From Daedaleopsis sinensis (taxonomy: Eukaryota; Basidiomycota; Agaricomycetes; Polyporales; Polyporaceae): 64,000 nucleotides of DNA. The notes under the pieces are model-generated. The model was not told the origin of the DNA, did no database searches, and saw nothing but the letters and a program-made list of their open reading frames with translations. Positions 57,132 through 64,000 of the stretch are shown here, in pieces; the stretch's first letter is position 1; every line of letters begins with the position of its first letter. Both the position numbers and the translations under genes were made by a program. The stretch covers positions 4,836,001 through 4,900,000 of the forward strand of contig CM066301.1 of the NCBI GenBank assembly GCA_033807695.1. Direction: 5' to 3'.

Positions 57132-58150
57132 ATGCGCTCAGATCCGCTGCATCTCTTAGGCGCAGTGTCCGGCCCCACCTCGGCACCTCTACCCTTGTCC
57201 ATCGACGGTATTCTCTACGTCTGCAATCAATCTCGGCACCGGCTACTCCTCTTCGTACCCCTCAACCACAACACAACCACCACCAGCGACCCCGCATAGG
57301 AAACCAACGAGCACATTCTTCCGCTCGGGAGAGCTGTCGCGCAGTCGCACAGGGCGTTGAGCAGCTCTGTACGCTCGTCATCCACAAGATCTTGAACCTC
57401 CGCGCGGACATCGAGGTCGCCAAGTACGACTCGGCCGCCTCTGCTTGGATGAGGCGATGGACCCGGATGGGACCGCGAAATGGCTGAAGGAGTTTTCGGA
57501 GGACGAGGTAGGTACGTACCCTGTTCATAGTCTGGTGTGTCCGCAAGTGGGCGTGTATTGAAGACATGGGTGCGGATGCGAATAGGCATTTTGCTGATGA
57601 ACGCGTACATCCTGAAAAGCGGAGGCCCCGCCGTCGAGAAGCTCCTCGTTCACCTCCACGACCACCCCGACGAGCCCCATCATGCGCTGCACGGACAGGT
57701 TTGGCATGCTCGCTGCCGTGATCTTCCCGGTATGCACCTTCCGCCCGATCTGCACACGCGCAGGCTCACCCACAGTTACAGCTGCTCGGCGCGCGCGAGG
57801 AGGACGTCGTGGCCGACTACGCGCCCGGCGCGGCGCAGCCGGACCCCGCAGCTCATCTCGCCGGGGCACACTGCGGAGTACCGCGCAGGGATGCGCGTTG
57901 GCTGTTCCCGGTCGATGTCCTCTGACCAGCTTGCGCAATGTACGCCGGATGCGGCCTGACATGCACACCGCACACTGCAAACCCCCTTCCATGCAGGCCG
58001 TGATCGAGATGCTGAACCGCGAGTACGACGGGGCAGGGGAATACGTGCGGAAGCACACGACGCTTACAGACGCGGACATCGCGTGCATCAGCGCTGACCT
58101 GCTCGTATCTGCTGGAACTGGGCAAGACGCGGGAGCCGGGGATAGGCGGA
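57132..58150 (+). pseudogene. Phosphatase paralogue P2, decayed
   Basis: The copy follows P1 from start codon to final exon. The start (MRSDPL...LSIDGI) aligns but hits a stop at about 57297. The exon 1 end (LDEAMDPDGTAKWLKEFSEDE) and exon 2 (LMNAYILKSGGPAVEKLLVHLHDHPDEP, 57590-57680) are well preserved. The P-loop is destroyed by small deletions at about 57683-57710, and most of exon 3 is lost. The final exon (AVIEMLNREYDGAGEYVRKHTTLTDADIACI) remains at about 57990-58090. The decayed long intron 3 is recognisable at 57840-57910. Confidence 0.85.
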
Positions 58151-58399
58151 CTCAGGTGGGGCGGTGCGACGACGGTGTGGGAATACTTGAGTACGGACTT
58201 GAGGCGGACGAGGTAAGTGGTCTTCGCGATGCTTAGCGTGGCGTTTGACTTCGAGCCAGCCCAGGTTGTATACGTTGATTCGATTATTAGGTCTATACGC
58301 ACGCGGGGCGTGCGTGTTATACTGTTTGATGTCAAGCCTTAAGACCTGTTCTATGCAGCGGTATTCCGAATATCGTGCGGCTTGCTTCGAGCGACGCCC
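58151..58399. other. 3' flank of P2, part of the duplicated block
   Basis: The sequence matches 52060-52250 downstream of P1; no gene is supported. Confidence 0.45.
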
Positions 58400-58690
58400 G
58401 CATGAACAGAGACTAGTTTCGGGAGCCCGCGATCGCCAAGTCGAGGTTGGTGAGGTGAGTACGCCTCTGCTGTCTCTGCATCGATGGCGTCCGGGTCCCA
58501 TCGTCAAAAACGCTATGACCCCGGCGGGACCGAAGGAGGTCACGTTGTTCACAGTCTGGAATGCCTTACAATCGCGAACATGTTGGAGACGGGCGGGGTG
58601 GTATGCGTATCTGAAGATGAGCATTCACGGAATTAAGTCTCAAGAACGGGGGTGCCCGCCGCACGTCGAGGAGCTATCTGTCGACCCCTG
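58400..58690 (+). pseudogene. Phosphatase relic P4 (exon 2 fragment)
   Basis: GCGTATCTGAAGATGAGCAT near 58601 through a CACGTCGAGGAGC box near 58670 is a degraded copy of the start of phosphatase exon 2 (AFLKMN...VEKL). Upstream, near 58420-58465, the words GATCGCCAAGTCGAGGTTGGTGAGGTGAGTA recall the exon 1 end and donor. It occupies the same place relative to P2 as P3 does to P1. Confidence 0.55.
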
Positions 58691-59175
58691 CACTCCACTT
58701 ACACTGCACAGCCTTCCCACCGTTTCCTCCCACCTACCGATCTCCTCCCTCTCTTTCGGACTCCTAGACCGCGCCCCAACGCAGCCACAATGTATAGTGA
58801 CGCAATCAGCAGAACTTCTTTGGTAGCAGGCTGTGCTCGACCTGTATACGTAGTTTCTTCCATGTGTCTAGGCGTATACTGTTCTCATTTTGGAAGTTGT
58901 TTTGCAACTTCACTAGGATTTGAGCTCGCACGTCAAGCTATACCAGTGCGGTCACAAATCAATGTCCATTCGACGAAGACGCCGCCCTTCTATCCTATCT
59001 ATCCTATGTGTGCAATATATAGGATGCTCAATCGCGTCTGGAGGCGAGTCGTTCCCTCATTGTGACGATTCCTAATACTCTGCGCTAACCCTCTTGCAGT
59101 AATCATCCGTGCAGCCTGAGTAAGTAGAACGATCACTTCGCCACGTTCTAGTACTTGACCTATCAGCGACAGGTG
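58691..59175. other. Intergenic stretch before the HET gene
   Basis: Nothing is recognised; the HET promoter should lie here. A TTG codon at 59155 is in frame but the first ATG is at 59176. Confidence 0.35.
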
Positions 59176-61197
59176 ATGTGGTTGCTTAACACGTATACCT
59201 TTGAGTTCAAGCAGGTCTCCAGTCCGGAGGGGATATCATACCCGATACTGTCACATGTTTGGGACCGCGATGAAGCGGAGCAAACCTTCCAGGTGCGCAC
59301 AAGCAGTGCAATTGACTACAACTCGACAAATCCTCATATAGGACACTCACAGGACCTTCAGAGGACTCGCGCGGAGATCATCCATCTCGACCCAGATGCC
59401 GCGATCCCCAGTTCCGACGGTGTCCTCCCGCTATGCCATAACAGCAGCTTCTCTCCGAAGATTAGGAGTTTCTGCGCTGTTGCGCGCTCGAACGGATACC
59501 GGCTTGCATGGGCAGATATGTGCTGTATCGACAAGACGAGCAGCGCTGAGCTCTCTGAAGCGATCAACTCCATGTTCGCCTGGTACGCCGCCGCTGAGAT
59601 CTGCTATGCATACCTGGACGACGTCTCCCATGTCAGCGAGGGGGAAGTTGAAGAGCAGGAAGAGACGGGAGATCCCTCCTTTCCGGAGTGGTCCTTCCGT
59701 AGAAGTGACTGGTTCTCGAGGGGTTGGACACTCCAGGAACTCATCGCGCCGTACGAACTCATGTTCTTCTCAAGCGATTGGACGCCCATCGGCTCGAAGA
59801 ACTCTCTAGCTTGGGTCGTTGCAGATGTGACTGGGGTTGACGTTGCGATCCTACGTCATGAGATCTCTCTCGACTCCGTAAGCGTCGCGCGACGCATGTC
59901 CTGGGCAGCGGAACGGACGACCACCCGGGTGGAGGACGAGGCGTACTCCCTCATGGGCATCTTCTCTATCCACATGACCACCATCTACGGCGAGGGCCGC
60001 CATGCGTTTCTGCGGCTGCAGGAGGAAATATACCGGCGATCTCAAGACCAGAGCATCTTCGCTTGGGGGAACATCATCAGTGCGGATCCCTGTCTAATGG
60101 GGGTCATACGCGGTGTGCAATGTGACGTCTCACGCGCAGATGCACTTTTTGCGACGGCTCCTGCGGCGTTCCTCCACTCCCGTTCCATGTCCCCGACTCC
60201 CGCCAGCGTCACAGCCAAGCTCATGTTTCAGGTCTCTGTATATCTCGGCAGCCATGCGGCCCCGGTCTTCCCGTCGTCTCCACTGTCACTTCTACTGGCT
60301 GATATTCCCCTACCTGTGGAAGGTGTTTGCTCCTACATCCCACACAGATTTGGCCCTCTTGCATGTCGCGACGGTGAAGGGAATCTAGTTTGTCTCCTCC
60401 TAAGCCCACATAACCGGGACGAGAGTTTGGAATACCACGTCAACGAGATCACATGCAACTTCGACCACCAGGACGTTGATATACGTGCAATCGCGATACC
60501 AATCTCCGAGCTCGCAGAGTACATGCTGCGGTCGTCGCAGGAACTCGTGTCCTCGAACCCTCAAGCTGCTCACTGGGTGCCCATCATCCATCCCTTGCGC
60601 TATCATCGTTCGGAATTCAAGCACCCATCGCGCTTTCAAGTTGACAACCAGATTGATCGCTCTCGAGAGCTGCGAACCCGATACACTGTCCTCATCCCTC
60701 GCGAAACCGTCGACCATCTCAGGGCGGCCGAGATTACTAGCATCTCATGGCAGGGGAATCTCGAGTCTCAGCCCACTCTGCTGGTGATAGGGCGCATGCG
60801 CAATCCTACAGGGGCCACGGAACGCGCGCATGACGGCGGAGCAGAGTTACAACGACGCGCTGCCCTGTCTATCGTGCAATGTGAAGTCACTGGCCGGACG
60901 CTGTGCAACATATTGCTGGAAACAGAGCTGGGACGTACCTGTCCGTCAAAAGGCCCACTGTACTCGTATCTGAGCGAGGATCTGATCCAGGTGCTGCACC
61001 TGCCCCAATGTGGGTGCTTGGGCGCGGAGTTGGGCCAGTGGCCGCGGTACGTGCGTTCGAGTGTCAGCAGGCGTTTGTGTGTTTCGGAGGATATGGTGTT
61101 AGACGTGATGATCGAATTACCGGAGGCGTATGGCACCTGCGCTTCCAGGATGGCGGTGTTCACCATGAAGTACTCCAAGTCGTACAACGACTATTAA
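59176..61197 (+). CDS. HET-domain protein (heterokaryon-incompatibility type)
   Basis: A single exon of 673 residues. It begins MWLLNTYTFEFKQV and ISYPILSHVWDRDEAEQTFQ, the usual HET-domain opening. It continues through WADMCCIDKTSSAELSEAINSMF and WYAAAEICYAYLDDV, then the SDWFSRGWTLQELIAP block and the EDEAYSLMGIFSIHMTTIYGEG region, all typical of the large basidiomycete HET/DUF8212 group. HET domains trigger growth arrest or cell death after non-self contact in filamentous fungi and are related to TIR-like folds. No NACHT/STAND, WD or ankyrin partner domain is fused, so recognition would need another protein. The C-terminal 350 residues are of unknown fold. No intron is needed. Confidence 0.87.
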   Translation: MWLLNTYTFEFKQVSSPEGISYPILSHVWDRDEAEQTFQVRTSSAIDYNSTNPHIGHSQDLQRTRAEIIHLDPDAAIPSSDGVLPLCHNSSFSPKIRSFCAVARSNGYRLAWADMCCIDKTSSAELSEAINSMFAWYAAAEICYAYLDDVSHVSEGEVEEQEETGDPSFPEWSFRRSDWFSRGWTLQELIAPYELMFFSSDWTPIGSKNSLAWVVADVTGVDVAILRHEISLDSVSVARRMSWAAERTTTRVEDEAYSLMGIFSIHMTTIYGEGRHAFLRLQEEIYRRSQDQSIFAWGNIISADPCLMGVIRGVQCDVSRADALFATAPAAFLHSRSMSPTPASVTAKLMFQVSVYLGSHAAPVFPSSPLSLLLADIPLPVEGVCSYIPHRFGPLACRDGEGNLVCLLLSPHNRDESLEYHVNEITCNFDHQDVDIRAIAIPISELAEYMLRSSQELVSSNPQAAHWVPIIHPLRYHRSEFKHPSRFQVDNQIDRSRELRTRYTVLIPRETVDHLRAAEITSISWQGNLESQPTLLVIGRMRNPTGATERAHDGGAELQRRAALSIVQCEVTGRTLCNILLETELGRTCPSKGPLYSYLSEDLIQVLHLPQCGCLGAELGQWPRYVRSSVSRRLCVSEDMVLDVMIELPEAYGTCASRMAVFTMKYSKSYNDY

Positions 61198-61811
61198 GTA
61201 GTACTACTCATCAGGATATCACATCCAGATAACCTATCGCAGGCGAGGATGGGCGGGTGACTGCACCATTACGGCGTCGTGAGGGCGACACTTGTGCACA
61301 AATCAAGAATATAGCTTACAAGGACAGATCTTCCGCTGTTGAAGTTGTCGTGCAACAGGAGGCTCGACGACTTCTGCAAATGCGCGCGATGTCGTCGTTC
61401 TTTCATGAGGTGAACTGCTTTACGAGTTCATCGGCTCATCCGAGCCCGCACTTGATCGCTTCTAGGACCATCTCTAGACGTTAGCTCAGAATGTGAGGTA
61501 CCGTATATCGACGCACTTAGAAGACCCGGGATTGTCTATCCACGCCCCCCCACTTTGAAACAAGGGGCAAGCAGCGTAAATTGGCTGTATTCCAGCTGCT
61601 CTGAACGCAAAATCAGTGGTTTCATGTCCGTGTCGTCTGTGCGGAGGAGCTACGCATTCAATGCCAGATCGAGCACTGGCAGTGAGTGATAACTTATTCG
61701 CATTCAATCACTGGGGTTAGCTCACCATTCTGTGGCAAGAGCTCCGGTTGTAATATACTTTCCAGCTAGAGAGGTCGAGTACTAGCGAAATGCTTCACCG
61801 CTAATAGTAAC
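61198..61811. other. Intergenic stretch, nothing recognised
   Basis: No gene is supported between the HET gene and the next one. Confidence 0.35.
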
Positions 61812-63148
61812 ATGGCGACCTCACTGGATGGTTCCCGTCTGGGGATTCCAAGTCGCGTAGCACGTGACCGTGACATGCTTGCGCGTCTCGGAGCACGTTG
61901 CTTCGCTTCCGAAGTCAGCCTCCCGTCTTCAAACCTCATTGTCCTTAGGTGGTTGGCTTTCATTCGCCTTTTATTGTCCTCTTTTCTCCTGGGAGACGTC
62001 CGCACGCCGCTGTGTCTGACCAATATAAAACTGACAATTCTACAGTTCTCGCTACTTTCGAACCCAAGACCAACTGTCGATCGGCGACTCTACACTGTGG
62101 CGCAACTGCAACTTATGGGGGAGTACGAACGCTACATCTGGATAGAACCAAACGTGAAGTATCTGCTATCTAGTCCGGGAGCGATTAGACGTGCACCCAA
62201 GCCATGGTACGCGCGGCCTCCTCCCAGACCCGTGAAGGTCCCTCCCCCACTGGTAAGTGTTTGACCCATCATCGACATGACAAACCCCCATTCATGACTC
62301 TATATACTTCCCTCTAGGATAAGCTGCGCTTCGTTTCAACACGCAGGATACATGACGCGTTCCAAGCGTATCCTCTCTATACGCAGACCGTAGCGGACGA
62401 CCTCGACTCTCTCGCCCAGACCTTCCTCCACGGGCTCCTCATCCGCGGCGGATCGGACATTTCGTCAATCCAGCACATGCTCAGATCGCTCGGACAGGAA
62501 GACCTGTGGAACCTTGGATCGGCGAGGGACTCGATTGGCGACACGTTCTTCTGGATGAGAAAGCGGCAGAAGGAGGAAGAGGAACGGAAGAAGCGGGCCG
62601 TGGAGGGATCGAATAGGCCATGCAGTCATGCAGCGGAACGTGCGGATGTGGATGCGCCTCCTACGGACGATGCACAACTCGACCTGAGCGGCCCGACTGG
62701 TGTCGACGCGATGGCGGGAGCGCTGTACGAGCTCTTCCACACGGGATCATTGCGAATGGGTGCCGAGAACACAGCGGCAGACTCAGGGCCCTGGAGACTT
62801 GAGGCTGAGGAAAGAAGAGCTCAGGAACGCGAGCGGGCCGATGAGCACTATAAGAAGCTCATCGAGGCTTGGATGCAAGTGCGCGACGCGGCGGAGCTCT
62901 CGGAGAAGCGAAAGGCAGCGCGAAAAGCCGAGAAGGCGAGGAAGAAAGCGGAGAAGGCGAGGAGGGACCAGGCGGAAGAGGAGATGCCGGCTCGCGAGGG
63001 AGAGAAGATGGAGGTGGACAAAGCCGAAGCCGAAGCTAAGGAGAGTGAGTCAATGGGTGCAGATCTCAAGCCTCACCATTCTCGATCGTCATCGCAAGCG
63101 AGCGATGACATTCCTCCGAAGAAACGCGCTCGTGTGGACGATAAGTGA
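61812..63148 (+). CDS. Unrecognised protein with charged coiled-coil tail
   Basis: A frame is open from ATG 61812. A proposed model has exon 1 61812-61912 (or a later start), an intron ending with CTACAG at 62045, exon 2 62046-62252, a clear GTAAGT...TAG intron, and exon 3 62318-63148. The middle (YERYIWIEPNVKYLLSSPGAIRRAP; DKLRFVSTRRIHDAF; LDSLAQTFLHGLLIRGG) looks like a conserved helical domain I cannot name. It is followed by a long Lys/Glu/Arg/Ala-rich coiled coil and a terminal nuclear-localisation-like PPKKRARVDDK. A nuclear, complex-forming protein is inferred. The 5' end is uncertain: reading straight through 61913-62045 is also open. Confidence 0.6.
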
Positions 63149-63268
63149 GTTCTACCGTGTTGGATCGTATGCATGGGGCTGCGACTCGCAGGGACGCACA
63201 TTGATGAGCGTACTACAGGTAGTCCAGGTTAAATGAATACTATGCATTGTCGTTCTGACTGCCAGACC
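63149..63268. other. Spacer
   Basis: Convergent gap between the previous gene and the minus-strand phosphatase relic; nothing recognised. Confidence 0.3.
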
Positions 63269-63400
63269 TGGATCACTCGAAGTTGACGAGTGGGTTTTGC
63301 GGATGCAGTCTATATCGTTGTCCGTCAACGATGCATATTGCTTCACGTAGTTGTCGGCTCCTTCGTAATCGCGCCGGAGTGCATTCATGAATCAGGAAGG
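63269..63400 (-). pseudogene. Phosphatase C-terminal exon relic on the minus strand
   Basis: From 63388 downward the minus strand encodes MNALRRDYEGADNYVKQYASLTDNDIDCIRK, clearly related to the last exon of P1 (MEAVIEMLKREYGGVEGYVRQHTTLTDADVARI). A GTGCAG acceptor lies near 63401, but a stop falls in frame just before the ATG, and upstream exons were not found in the remaining 600 bp. It is an inverted fragment of the phosphatase family, or the broken end of a gene entering from the right. Confidence 0.65.
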
Positions 63401-64000
63401 CCTGCACGCATTTGTCTCTAAAAGAAATCAATATCAGCAACAGATCATGACCAGGTCAGTGATCGGACGTGAAATATGTGACGTACTTGAACAACTCCAG
63501 GTTGGGGCACCTTGAGGGTTCTCAACCCACGCTTCTCGTTTTTGAGACGGGCGGCGAGCAGCGGGACGAGAGGCTACTTCAGCGGGCGATGCAGAGAGCA
63601 GCTGAGGATACGGGCGGTGCAAGGGAACGATACTGCAGTATAGACCACGGAACTGTGACATTCGTGCCAGTGTAAGCGCCAATAGGACTGCGACCACGAT
63701 TGTGACGGTACCTGTATCAGCTGTGTAAGAGAGTAGTAGGGACTCTGAGACCTCTGTAGTGCATGAAGTCAGCACTAGTACTGGTCCAAGAAAGACTGTC
63801 GAGTATCTCTCACCTCGGACTCGGAGCCTCGACAACGTTAACTTGGACCTCTCATGATCACGGTCAGCCTAACGAAATGATCTGAGATCATTTCGTTTCA
63901 AGCCAGTGAGAGTTTCTTGACAGCTAGGATACCAGTCTTTGACAAGCCTGAGGGCAGGAAGTAGCCCTGGGCTTGAAGAGTATGTTGTGTGGTCAACTGT
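63401..64000. other. Right end of the window, with a palindrome
   Basis: No complete gene is supported. A plus-strand frame ending at 63675 contains LEGSQPTLLVFE, recalling LESQPTLLVIG near the C-terminus of the HET protein, which may be a relic. A 27-bp palindrome lies at 63871-63897. Confidence 0.35.
63871..63897. repeat. 27-bp perfect palindrome (13-bp arms, 1-nt centre)
   Basis: AACGAAATGATCT, then G, then AGATCATTTCGTT: the arms are exact reverse complements with a single central base. It could form a very tight hairpin or be a symmetric protein-binding site. No flanking repeats were recognised. Confidence 0.85.

Noticed and set aside
59155..59175. Start of the HET protein at the TTG codon 59155
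   Set aside because: The first ATG at 59176 gives MWLLNT, the usual beginning of this family.
61949..62045. Intron GTGGTT...CAG as the first intron of the gene at 61.8-63.1 kb
   Set aside because: Its removal shifts exon 2 out of the frame that continues into the well-supported last exon.
63469..63675. Small plus-strand gene with LEGSQPTLLVFE similar to the HET protein C-terminus
   Set aside because: Only about eight residues match and no other HET segment is found nearby, so it is mentioned only as a possible relic.

Overview
The window is nuclear DNA of a basidiomycete fungus, most likely a wood-decay Agaricomycete (Polyporales-like; the order is inferred). The evidence is gene architecture: short introns of about 50-65 nt with GT-AG ends, a KDZ-type DNA transposon whose transposase carries the CxC2 cysteine cluster, a seven-exon secreted GH2 enzyme, an Skn7-type HSF/response-regulator factor, a MYND protein, a HET-domain protein, DUF6533-type membrane proteins and expanded F-box families. 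No rRNA, tRNA, CRISPR or viral gene was found. All coordinates come from reading the sequence by eye; exon models were accepted when splice phases and total length gave an open frame.

Layout. 1-5.3 kb: a KDZ element with an apparently intact nine-exon transposase and a divergent partner gene cut by the window edge, followed by degenerate subterminal repeats. 5.3-11.5 kb: gene-poor, with a frameshifted monothiol glutaredoxin pseudogene and two minisatellite-like tracts. 11.7-20.2 kb: the most ordinary part, holding skn7, a MYND-finger gene and an NAD(P)-binding-fold gene. 22-23.5 kb: an F-box gene. 25.2-27.5 kb: a GH2 glycosidase.

28-50 kb is an accessory block built from three repeatedly duplicated families: F-box proteins (two intact, one frameshifted, one relic, plus the gene at 22 kb), small HotDog thioesterases (five intact, one relic) and DUF6533-type membrane proteins (one intact, one with a phase break). 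The families are interleaved, and tandem and head-to-head arrangements show birth-and-death evolution. The two membrane-protein paralogues share a 12-exon structure that seems to need two 2-nucleotide microexons, conserved in both copies. This is the most unusual structural signal in the window.

50-59 kb is a second duplicated block: one intact tyrosine-phosphatase gene, a decayed full copy and at least two exon relics, with another F-box-like gene between the copies. 59-64 kb holds a single-exon HET-domain gene, an unrecognised gene with a basic/acidic coiled-coil tail, and another phosphatase exon relic on the opposite strand. Nothing in the sequence shows that the expanded families act in one pathway; their co-localisation is the observation.
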